This document shows, one piece after another, positions 1-6,880 of a DNA stretch of 11,775 nucleotides. Origin of the DNA: Bacteroidota bacterium (GTDB taxonomy: Bacteria; Bacteroidota; Ignavibacteria; UBA10030; UBA8401); NCBI GenBank assembly GCA_030824295.1, contig JAVBYA010000048.1, positions 1 to 11,775 on the forward strand, in the 5' to 3' direction. Each line of letters begins with the position of its first letter. Position 1 is the stretch's first letter. Below the pieces are notes generated by a model, which saw only the letters and a list, made by a program, of their open reading frames with translations, was not told the DNA's origin and made no database searches. Position numbers and translations under genes: made by a program.

Positions 1-1
1 A

Positions 2-1006
2 GGATCGAAGGGAGGGTATAGTTCATATTCAAACATTGGATCCGTTACATTTACCCTGCTAGAGCCATCCGATGTTACGATAGTTTCGGTTACGAGTTCA
101 ACACTATCAATATCGTGGAAAGATAATTCGGTAAATGAGAATTCCTTTGAAATATTGGCGGGTATTGATTCTTCGACATTTACGCTTGCAAAAAGTGTGT
201 CGGCGAATACTACTACGACATCCATCGAAATTATTGGCGATAAATTGATGATGAATGGGATCACTGTGAGAGCAGTTGCTAAATATAGCAAAAGCAAAAT
301 ATCGAATACCGTAATTTTTTCCCCTTCTCAGGTTTTCGTTGGCGGAGGAACGTTCGAAATGGGGAGCAATAATGTAGTTGACAATGCCGCAAGTCCCGTT
401 CACACAGTAACTATTGGAGACTATTTCATAAAAACAACAGAAGTAACCCAGGCTGAATGGAAGAGAATCGTGGAATGGAAAATGGCGCATGGCGGCACCA
501 CTTTAAGCTCTAATCCAAGCCACTTTCAGGGCGATGAGCTTCCTGTGGATCAAGTGAGTTGGAACGATATTGTATTATGGCTATCATACTTGAATGAAAA
601 ACAAGGATCGACAAAGTTCCGATTACCAACAGAGGCAGAATGGGAATATGCTGCCCGGGGCGGGAAACTGAGTAAATCGTACATATTTAGTGGAAGTAAT
701 ACTCAGAATGATGTTTCGTGGGATTTGTTTAATGCATCATCCAAAACTCACTCCGTAGGAACCAAGGGGCCCAATGAGCTTGGAATTGTTGATATGAGTG
801 GAAATGTTTGGGAGTGGTGTTCCGATTGGTTCGCAGCATATGCTTCGGGTTCGTTGGTGAATCCCGTTGGTCCCGGAACAGGAACGATAAAAGTTGTTCG
901 AGGAGGGAGTTATGCGCATGACACCGGAAGTCGTGTTGCATTTAGAGCATCCAATCCACCGGATCTCAGACATCCAACCCATGGGTTTAGATATGTATGG
1001 AAATAA
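2..1006 (+). CDS. FN3 + SUMF1/FGE-like domain protein, 5' truncated, catalytic cysteines absent
   Basis: The reading frame is open from base 2, so the gene starts outside the window; 334 residues are visible. The TTG at 155 is internal to the first domain and is not the start. Residues about 20-110 look like a fibronectin type III domain (LEPSDVTIVSV, then LSISWKDNS). Residues about 112-332 form a SUMF1/FGE-sulfatase fold: GGTFEMGS near 115, LPTEAEWEYAARGG at 209-222, SGNVWEWCSDW around 266-276, RGGSY at 300-304 and the terminal GFR at 328-330. In true formylglycine-generating enzymes two cysteines follow the GGSY motif; here those places hold His306 and Arg311, and the only Cys is Cys273 in WEWC. 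Sulfatase activation is therefore unlikely. A structural or binding role on an exported protein is my inference, since FN3 domains are usually extracytoplasmic. The gene is clearly more A+T-rich than everything after about 1300. Confidence 0.85.
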   Translation, partial: GSKGGYSSYSNIGSVTFTLLEPSDVTIVSVTSSTLSISWKDNSVNENSFEILAGIDSSTFTLAKSVSANTTTTSIEIIGDKLMMNGITVRAVAKYSKSKISNTVIFSPSQVFVGGGTFEMGSNNVVDNAASPVHTVTIGDYFIKTTEVTQAEWKRIVEWKMAHGGTTLSSNPSHFQGDELPVDQVSWNDIVLWLSYLNEKQGSTKFRLPTEAEWEYAARGGKLSKSYIFSGSNTQNDVSWDLFNASSKTHSVGTKGPNELGIVDMSGNVWEWCSDWFAAYASGSLVNPVGPGTGTIKVVRGGSYAHDTGSRVAFRASNPPDLRHPTHGFRYVWK

Positions 1007-1111
1007 AGAATAAACGTCGAAACCTTGTTGTGTTTGTCCTTTTATGGATAGGGTAATAATGATAATTACTAAATAAGCTCTGTTGGATTATTCTCGGTTT
1101 AATGTAGCGCA

Positions 1112-1152
1112 ATGTTGAACATACAACTCCGCGGAGTATTCGCTCACAACAT
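1112..1152. repeat. Nested inverted repeat around a 12-bp perfect palindrome
   Basis: ACTCCGCGGAGT at 1126-1137 is its own reverse complement. It sits almost exactly in the middle of a second inverted pair, ATGTTG at 1112-1117 and CAACAT at 1147-1152. The symmetry would suit a dimeric regulator site or a small cruciform. It lies about 185 bp upstream of the hydrolase start. The symmetry is directly visible; any function is inferred. Confidence 0.4.
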
Positions 1153-1280
1153 AGATTGTCTTTTTGTGTACATAGATGATCTCCTTCGCAAAGGGAAGTC
1201 GCCAGCCAAACGGCGATATCAACACCGGAATGCGGATGTCTGAAACCGGTCTTGAACTGTAGTTGTTAATGTTTGCTTTC

Positions 1281-1308
1281 CGATCCCCGATGTCGCCATC
1301 GGGGATCG
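1281..1308 (+). promoter_or_regulatory. Strong hairpin just upstream of the hydrolase gene
   Basis: CGATCCCCGATG (1281-1292) and CATCGGGGATCG (1297-1308) form a perfect 12-bp stem around a TCGC loop. The stem ends 28 nt before the ATG at 1337, so it would fall in the 5' leader if transcription starts upstream. No run of T follows (ATCGTTTCC), so it is not a textbook intrinsic terminator. It could stop read-through from the SUMF1-type gene or act as a leader structure. Confidence 0.5.
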
Positions 1309-1336
1309 ATCGTTTCCACCGTAACAGTTTCGGCCT

Positions 1337-2857
1337 ATGTCCCTACGTAACAAGACAGTGATGGTGATGCTCATGTCCCTCCTCAGTGTTCTTTCCGGTC
1401 GCGCCGCCGCCGGTACACCGTCCGGCAGTGTGGTAACAGACCGGGAGGGCGCCTTCTCCAACGGCTCCCGCTCCTATCAGGCCCGCTACCATACGTTGAC
1501 GGTCCCCGAGAACCGCAGTGATTCTTCGTCCCGCAGCATCACCATTCCTATCGTCCAGATACTCTCCCCGAACTCCGCGCCGCTGGAACCGATCTTCTAT
1601 CTGACGGGAGGTCCAGGTGTCAGCAATCTTCGCTGGAAACCATCCGACTCGCTGCTGGCGGAACATGATGTGGTCATGGTCGGTTACCGAGGTGTGGACG
1701 GCAGCAGTGTGTTGACGTGTCCATCAGTGGAAGCGGCGCTGAAAAGCAGCGGGGACCTACTGAGCGATACGGTGCTGCGGCAGATCGGCGAAGCATGGAA
1801 GGCGGATGCGGAGGCGCTGCTTCACCAAGGGGCGGACCTGAACGGATACACCATCCAGGAAGTGATCGAGGATGTGGAACAGGCGCGTACTGCGCTGGGA
1901 TACGGTCCCGTGGATCTGTTGAGCGAGAGTTACGGAACGCGTATCGCCTATTTCTTCGGCGTGGTGCATCCCGCGTCGGTCCGCCGTTCGGTGATGATCG
2001 GGGTCAATCCGCCCGGACGCTTCGTCTGGGAATCGTCCAGGATCGATGCACAGCTGCGTCGCTATGCAGAACTCTGGGCAGAGTCCCCGGAAGGGAAGGA
2101 GAGCGGTCTCGAGCTGTATGGGACGATGGATACGGTCCTGCACGCCATGCCGAAGCGCTGGCTGTTCATTCCTGTCAACGAAGGGAAGGTACGGACCGTG
2201 TCGTTCGCATTGATGTTCCACCGCGGCACCGCTGCCATGGTGTTCGATGCCTACCGTGCGGCGGCGGACGGGGATGCATCGGGACTGGCAGTGATGTCCT
2301 TAGCGTCGGACTTCGTGCTCCCGTCGTTGTTCGTATGGGGTGATCTGGCATCCAAAGCGGTGAGTGCGGACCATGATCCGCAGCGGGATCATCTTCTCGA
2401 GACATCCTCGCACGGAACGATGTTCGGTTCCCCGCTCAGCAGATTGTTGTGGGGCTCTCTTCAGTACGGACAGTGGCCGATCCGCGTGCTGCCGGAGCGC
2501 TACCGTACGCTGGTCCGCTCCGAAGTGCCGACCCTTATGCTGAGCGGCAGCGTAGACCTGTCAACCCCGGCCGAGAATGCTGCGGAGGAACTCCTTCCGT
2601 TCCTGCCGAACGGCCGTCAGATCGTCCTTAGGGAATATGGTCATGTCGGCGATGTGTGGAGGGTAGAACCGGAACGGACGCAGCGTATCGTGGCGGGCTT
2701 CCTCCGGGATGGTTCGGTGGACAGTACGGCAACGACCGCATCACCGGTCGATTTCTCTGTAGGATGGGGATTTCCGGAACTCGGGAAGATCATGATCGTT
2801 ACCGGTGCAGCCGCCGCTGCGGCAGTACTCTACGGTATCTCCGTCCTTGTGCGGTGA
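1337..2857 (+). CDS. Exported alpha/beta hydrolase, prolyl-aminopeptidase/TAP-like
   Basis: 506 residues. Residues 1-26 look like a signal peptide (basic start, hydrophobic stretch, AAAG end). The alpha/beta hydrolase core shows the oxyanion segment GGPG at 91-94, the nucleophile elbow SESYG at 196-200 (Ser198), a likely acid Asp407 in GSVDLSTP, and a likely catalytic His436 in EYGHVGD. The order and the GGPG/SYG pairing match the proline-iminopeptidase family and the TAP-like C-terminal domain, which cleave N-terminal residues or ester/amide bonds in small substrates. Residues about 484-504 are a single hydrophobic segment followed by a terminal Arg, so the enzyme is probably anchored facing the periplasm. 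The elbow starts with Ser where most relatives have Gly. No clear ribosome-binding site precedes the ATG; later in-frame ATGs near 1361 would shorten the signal peptide. The substrate cannot be told from sequence. Confidence 0.87.
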   Translation: MSLRNKTVMVMLMSLLSVLSGRAAAGTPSGSVVTDREGAFSNGSRSYQARYHTLTVPENRSDSSSRSITIPIVQILSPNSAPLEPIFYLTGGPGVSNLRWKPSDSLLAEHDVVMVGYRGVDGSSVLTCPSVEAALKSSGDLLSDTVLRQIGEAWKADAEALLHQGADLNGYTIQEVIEDVEQARTALGYGPVDLLSESYGTRIAYFFGVVHPASVRRSVMIGVNPPGRFVWESSRIDAQLRRYAELWAESPEGKESGLELYGTMDTVLHAMPKRWLFIPVNEGKVRTVSFALMFHRGTAAMVFDAYRAAADGDASGLAVMSLASDFVLPSLFVWGDLASKAVSADHDPQRDHLLETSSHGTMFGSPLSRLLWGSLQYGQWPIRVLPERYRTLVRSEVPTLMLSGSVDLSTPAENAAEELLPFLPNGRQIVLREYGHVGDVWRVEPERTQRIVAGFLRDGSVDSTATTASPVDFSVGWGFPELGKIMIVTGAAAAAAVLYGISVLVR

Positions 2858-2873
2858 TTCTTTGACGCATCAG

Positions 2874-2909
2874 GAACAGAACAGCCCGCTTTCGCGGGCT
2901 GTTCTGTTC
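2874..2909. terminator. Likely bidirectional terminator hairpin between convergent genes
   Basis: Sixteen consecutive base pairs, G2874-C2889 with G2894-C2909, enclose a TTTC loop, and a G-T wobble (2873/2910) extends the stem. It lies 16 nt after the hydrolase stop codon and 21 nt beyond the stop of the minus-strand propeller kinase, exactly where a shared terminator is expected. Neither strand has a T-tract after the stem, so the call rests on stem strength and on its place between convergent genes. Confidence 0.75.
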
Positions 2910-2930
2910 TCAGAGCGGAGGGACCGTCCG

Positions 2931-5900
2931 CTATGCGTGGTGTTCCAGCTCGATGACGAATGTGCTTCCTTTGGCCGGTTCGCTCAATACGTAGATCTTC
3001 CCGTGATGCGCTTCGATGATCTCCTTCACGATGGCGAGTCCCAGTCCCGTGGCGATCTCGCCGCCGGTCGGTTTTGCAGAAAGGACGGTGAATTTCTTGA
3101 AGAGCTGTTCCTTCTCTTCATCGCTGATGCCGGGTCCCTGATCGTTCACGGAGAACCGGACCGTTCCGTTATTCCGCACGACAGCGACGGTGATCTGTGC
3201 GCCGCGCGGGGAGTACTTGATGGCGTTGTTCACCAGGTTCTCCATCGCTTCCTGCAGTTTCCCGGAATCCGCCATTACCGTACACTGTTCATGTCCCTCT
3301 ACGGTATAGCGCAGCATCTGGTCCTTGCGCTGTGCCTGCACCTGGTACCCGTCCACCACCATGCCGGCGATGTCCGCAATGTTGATCGGTTCCATCTTGA
3401 ACTGGAATTTCCCGCTCTCGATCGCCGTGATGTTGAGGATCTCGGAGATGAGCGTAACGATGCGTTTGGAGTTCTGCTCCACCAGGTCCAGATAGCCGCG
3501 GAAATGTTTATCCACCTCGAACCGCTTGATCTCCTGCGCGATACTGTTGATGGTGATGAGCGGCGTCTTCAGGTCGTGCGCCACGAAACTGAGCAGCTGA
3601 CTCTTGGCATTGTTCGCTTCCGTCAGGTTCCTGGTCCGTTCCTCCACGAGCCGCTCCAGCTCTTCCTGTCGGGCACGCAGCGTACGCATACGCCAGCGGT
3701 AGATGCCGAGCGTGAGCAGCGTGAGGGTCACGGCGACCGCAAAGTAGAACATCCTGGTCTCATAGAAATGCGCCTGCACGATGAAGGGGAATGATGCTCC
3801 TTCCATGTTCCAGACCCCGTCGCCGTTCGCTGCGATCACGCGGAAGGTGTACTCGCCGGGGGGAAGATAGGAATAATAGGCCGCACGGCGGTAGCGGATA
3901 TCGTCCCACCCTTTGTCATACCCTTCGAGCATCACTTTGAAGCGGACCTTCTTCGGTCCGTCGAAACTGAGTCCGGTGAACCGGAACTCGAACCGCTGCC
4001 GCCCGGGAGGGATGAGTGCGGCGGACGAATGCGCCACTGTTTGATTGTCGATGATGAGATCCTCGATCACCACGAGCGGCGGCTGTGTGTTGATGGTGAT
4101 GTTCTTCGGGTCCACCATCGTCACACCGCGTGATGTGGGGAACCAGAGATGTCCGCTGCGGGTCTTCCATCCTGCCGGCGACGTGCCGCCGTTGCATTCG
4201 GATGTGTTCATGCCGTTCTCTTTTCCGTACGCTGTGTAGGTCACATGCGCGGACGAGCCCCCGATCATCTGGAAGAATTGCTGGCGCTCCACCTGGAAGA
4301 TCCCTTTGTTGCAGGAGAACCACATCCGGCGGAAATCATCCTCCAGGATCTGGAAGATGACGTCGTCGAACATCCCTTCCTTCATGGTGAAGGAATGGAT
4401 CGCCGAGCCGTCGAAGATGTTCAGTCCGTTGCCGAGCGTTCCTGCCCAATAGTTGTTCTGGGCGTCCACATACAGCGAATAGATGAAGTTGGAGGTGAGA
4501 CCTTCCTTCACCGTGTACCGAGCCCGGACGGTATCGTCCCGGAGGATGAGCAGACCGTCTCCGTCCGTGCCGACCAGGATGTTGCCGTGCCGGTCCTCCA
4601 TGATCACGTTGATGAACTCATTGGTGATCCCGTGTTCCACGCCGATCTTGGTCCGGCGGTTGTTCACCACTTTATACAATCCGCTGCCGGATGTGCCGAC
4701 CCACAGCGCGCCGGTGCGGTCCGTTGTGAGCGTGTTGATCGCCTGATCTTCGAACCGGAGTTCTTTGGGAAGGGGAACGATCCGTTCATTCACGATCCTG
4801 TTCAAACCGTTGATCGTGCCGACCCAGAGACCGTTGCCGCTGTCAGTGGACAAACTCCAGATGAGCCGGTGGGATAGACCATCCTTTCTATTATAGACCC
4901 GACGGACCCCCGTGGACTGGTCGAACAGGACAAGTCCTTCATCGGTACCGACCCAGAGGTTCCGTGATTTGTCTTCGATCACGGTCCAGGTATTGTTGTG
5001 CGGCATCCCTTCTTTCACGGAGTAGGAAGTGAATATTCCGTCCTTCAATACATTCAATCCGCCGCCGTCCGTTCCGATCCAGAGATTCCCTTCGCGGTCC
5101 ACGAAGACGGCGTTCAACAATTGTTCCGAGAGACCTTCCTTTTCCGTGAATGTGGACAATGTTCCGTCATAGAGTCTGGTCAATCCGCGGTCCCCGCAGA
5201 TCCAGATATTCCCTTGTTGGTCGGAGAGCATTTCATATACGCCGGTGCCGGCAAGACCGGACTCGCGGGTATATCGTTCCGTTTCACGCAGAACGGAGCG
5301 CTCCAGCCGGAATTTCTGCATCCCGTCCCTTCCGCCGACCCAGATCTCGCCGCCGGAAAGCGGAAGGAGTGAGAAATTCTCATGGGCCATCACGCCCTCC
5401 TTCCGTGAGAAGGAGAGGATGGTATCGGGGGTGATCACCGAGAGACCGCCTTCTGCAGCGACCCAGAACCGTCCGGCGGCATCCTCTGCCACATCCCAGA
5501 CATTGTTGCTCACTAATCCATTCCGGGCGGTGTAGTGGGTATTGGAATTCGAATCGATACGAACGATACCGCTGTCCCGCGTGGAGACCCAGATCGAGCC
5601 GCGGCGGTCGATGTGGATGTGGCGCAGCTGGGTTCCGTCGAGCTGCGGTACATTGGTCACCCGCATGAAGATGCCGTTTCGAAATGCCACCAATCCTTCA
5701 CTGTGGGTCGCGATGATGAGCGTGCCGCTGCGGTTGACGGCCAGATCGACAATGTGGTTGTTCCTGATCTGCGGTGTGTTGTTCTTGTCGAAGACCGTGA
5801 ACCGCACACCGTCGAAACGGACAAGCCCTTCCTGCGTGCCCAGCCACAGGAACCCATCCTCCGTCTGCTGAATGGCAGTGATGGAGTTCTGCGGGAGACC

Positions 5901-6038
5901 GTGATCGGACTGCCACACTTCGTGGGACAACTGCGTGATCGCCTTTTTCGGGTCCGGTCCTTTGAACTTGGTGGACGGCGTGCCGGCCGGCAGCAGGGCT
6001 GTCACAAGAAGAATAAGGAGGAATTGGTATGGAATCAT
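2931..6038 (-). CDS. Double-propeller sensor histidine kinase, no receiver domain
   Basis: 1035 residues. A signal peptide (1-20) is followed by 14 blade-like repeats marked by W[LVI]GT-type motifs, for example WLGTQEGL near 65, WIGTDGGG near 320, WVGTDEG near 362 and WAGTLGNG near 531, spaced about 40-46 residues. Fourteen blades suit two seven-bladed propellers, as known for Bacteroidota two-component propeller sensors. A Y_Y_Y domain (about 685-756, with LPPGEYTFRV) leads to one membrane span (about 763-783) and a coiled coil (785-812). The kinase part has His821 in VAHDLKTPL, an N box with Asn934 and Asn938, G1 DQGPGIS (966-972) and G2 GLGLA (998-1002). The protein ends right after the ATPase domain, so it lacks the receiver and AraC parts of classic hybrid systems. 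Its partner is probably the LytTR regulator 92 nt upstream, as inferred from position. The ATG at 6038 has no visible Shine-Dalgarno but gives a good signal peptide. Confidence 0.95.
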   Translation of the reverse strand: MIPYQFLLILLVTALLPAGTPSTKFKGPDPKKAITQLSHEVWQSDHGLPQNSITAIQQTEDGFLWLGTQEGLVRFDGVRFTVFDKNNTPQIRNNHIVDLAVNRSGTLIIATHSEGLVAFRNGIFMRVTNVPQLDGTQLRHIHIDRRGSIWVSTRDSGIVRIDSNSNTHYTARNGLVSNNVWDVAEDAAGRFWVAAEGGLSVITPDTILSFSRKEGVMAHENFSLLPLSGGEIWVGGRDGMQKFRLERSVLRETERYTRESGLAGTGVYEMLSDQQGNIWICGDRGLTRLYDGTLSTFTEKEGLSEQLLNAVFVDREGNLWIGTDGGGLNVLKDGIFTSYSVKEGMPHNNTWTVIEDKSRNLWVGTDEGLVLFDQSTGVRRVYNRKDGLSHRLIWSLSTDSGNGLWVGTINGLNRIVNERIVPLPKELRFEDQAINTLTTDRTGALWVGTSGSGLYKVVNNRRTKIGVEHGITNEFINVIMEDRHGNILVGTDGDGLLILRDDTVRARYTVKEGLTSNFIYSLYVDAQNNYWAGTLGNGLNIFDGSAIHSFTMKEGMFDDVIFQILEDDFRRMWFSCNKGIFQVERQQFFQMIGGSSAHVTYTAYGKENGMNTSECNGGTSPAGWKTRSGHLWFPTSRGVTMVDPKNITINTQPPLVVIEDLIIDNQTVAHSSAALIPPGRQRFEFRFTGLSFDGPKKVRFKVMLEGYDKGWDDIRYRRAAYYSYLPPGEYTFRVIAANGDGVWNMEGASFPFIVQAHFYETRMFYFAVAVTLTLLTLGIYRWRMRTLRARQEELERLVEERTRNLTEANNAKSQLLSFVAHDLKTPLITINSIAQEIKRFEVDKHFRGYLDLVEQNSKRIVTLISEILNITAIESGKFQFKMEPINIADIAGMVVDGYQVQAQRKDQMLRYTVEGHEQCTVMADSGKLQEAMENLVNNAIKYSPRGAQITVAVVRNNGTVRFSVNDQGPGISDEEKEQLFKKFTVLSAKPTGGEIATGLGLAIVKEIIEAHHGKIYVLSEPAKGSTFVIELEHHA

Positions 6039-6130
6039 AGATAGGGAATGTACTAGGTTTGGGGCCCCATAACAACTCAGAATGTTCTAATATTTCTCCG
6101 GTGACCCCGTCTGCCGTCCCGCCGCAACGC
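6039..6130. other. Gap inside the minus-strand signalling cluster with a short palindrome
   Basis: 92 nt separate the regulator stop from the propeller-kinase start. It contains the perfect 10-bp palindrome TGGGGCCCCA at 6060-6069, 21 nt before the kinase ATG on the minus strand. No terminator-like hairpin with a T-run was seen, so read-through from the regulator gene is plausible. A separate promoter cannot be excluded. Confidence 0.4.
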
Positions 6131-6880
6131 TCACTTGCCTATCCACTGTTTGAATGCGGCAGCATTCTCCTGGCTGACGATCACTTCATCGGCCGGAGCG
6201 GGTTTCAGTTCTACGATCACCTTCCCTTTGTCGTACGGACGAAAGCGGACGACTGCAGGATACGCGGCCAGATACTTCCGGTTGATGCGGAAGAATGCAG
6301 GAAGGGTATATGAATGCTCAAGTTCGGCCAACGGTTTGTCCACGATGTACCGGACCCCGTTCGTGTCGATGAGGAAGGTGATCTTATGCTCGGAATAGAA
6401 GTACGCGATCTGCTCGTTCTTCAGTACGATGTAGTCTGTCCCCTTCTTCACCACCAGGCGGTCGGTCACCGGCTGCTGCCGTCCCCACTGTTCCGACATC
6501 GCAGCGATGTTCCCGGTGAAGTGTTCCCGCAGGTTGAGGTACTTGGTGAGGGCGCGGAACAGCTTCTCACGGTCGATCGGTTTCAGCAGGTAGTCGATAC
6601 TGTTGAAGGCGAACGCTTTCATCAGGTACTCGTCATATGCGGTGGTGAAGATGACCGGTGCCGTGATGTGCTGGGTGCGGAAGAGCTCCAGCGACAGGCC
6701 GTCGGAGAGCTGGATGTCCGCCAGGAGACAGTCCGGTGCGGGATGCGACGAGAGCCACGCCTGCGCTTCCTTCACGCTGCGCAGGACCGCAGCGATGCGG
6801 ATGTCCGGATCGAATTCGCGGACCATGGCAGCGAGCCGCTCCGCAGCCGGTCGTTCATCCTCGATGATGATGATGGTCAT
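6131..6880 (-). CDS. LytTR-family response regulator
   Basis: 249 residues. The N-terminal receiver domain (1-118) has the acidic pair Glu7-Asp8, the phospho-acceptor Asp55 in LLADIQLSDG, Thr79/Thr80 in FTTAYDEY, and Lys100 in YLLKPID, so it looks active. A linker (119-138) leads to a LytTR DNA-binding domain (about 140-246) with VKKGTDYIVL, the Tyr-rich AYFYSEHK segment, and FFRINRKYL (196-204), a hallmark of the fold. LytTR proteins bind paired short direct repeats upstream of targets. The ATG is preceded by GAGG with 5-nt spacing and overlaps the stop of the kinase gene by four bases (ATGA), so the two are translationally coupled. Direct targets are unknown; I saw no obvious LytTR site pair in the intergenic spaces here. 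Confidence 0.95.
   Translation of the reverse strand: MTIIIIEDERPAAERLAAMVREFDPDIRIAAVLRSVKEAQAWLSSHPAPDCLLADIQLSDGLSLELFRTQHITAPVIFTTAYDEYLMKAFAFNSIDYLLKPIDREKLFRALTKYLNLREHFTGNIAAMSEQWGRQQPVTDRLVVKKGTDYIVLKNEQIAYFYSEHKITFLIDTNGVRYIVDKPLAELEHSYTLPAFFRINRKYLAAYPAVVRFRPYDKGKVIVELKPAPADEVIVSQENAAAFKQWIGK

Larger units (their letters stand above)
1007..1336. other. 330-bp gene-free interval
   Basis: No convincing coding frame, tRNA or rRNA was found here. The left part (to about 1100) is A+T-rich like the upstream gene; the right part shifts towards the G+C-richer composition of the rest of the window. It holds the inverted repeat at 1112-1152 and the hairpin at 1281-1308, listed separately. 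The promoter of the downstream hydrolase gene presumably lies here, but I could not find a convincing core promoter pair. Confidence 0.6.

Noticed and set aside
155..1006. TTG at 155 as the start of the SUMF1-type gene
   Set aside because: The frame is open upstream to the window edge, and residues before the TTG complete an FN3 domain, so the start lies outside the window.
1140..1280. A tRNA or small structured RNA in the gene-free interval
   Set aside because: Only short stems such as TCGCC/GGCGA around 1198-1215 were found; no cloverleaf or known RNA signature could be assembled.
1717..2343. Alternative plus-strand frame inside the hydrolase gene
   Set aside because: Overlaps the catalytic core of the hydrolase in another frame; Arg/Gly-rich sequence with no recognisable domain.
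2805..3794. A 329-residue plus-strand frame antisense to the propeller kinase
   Set aside because: It lies opposite a well-supported kinase ATPase domain; its Asp/His/Leu-rich composition is typical of an antisense shadow in G+C-rich DNA. It would also run through the terminator hairpin.
4149..4877. Plus-strand frame of 242 residues inside the propeller region
   Set aside because: Shadow of the repeated blade sequences on the opposite strand; it shows repeated fragments in step with the blades and no own motif.
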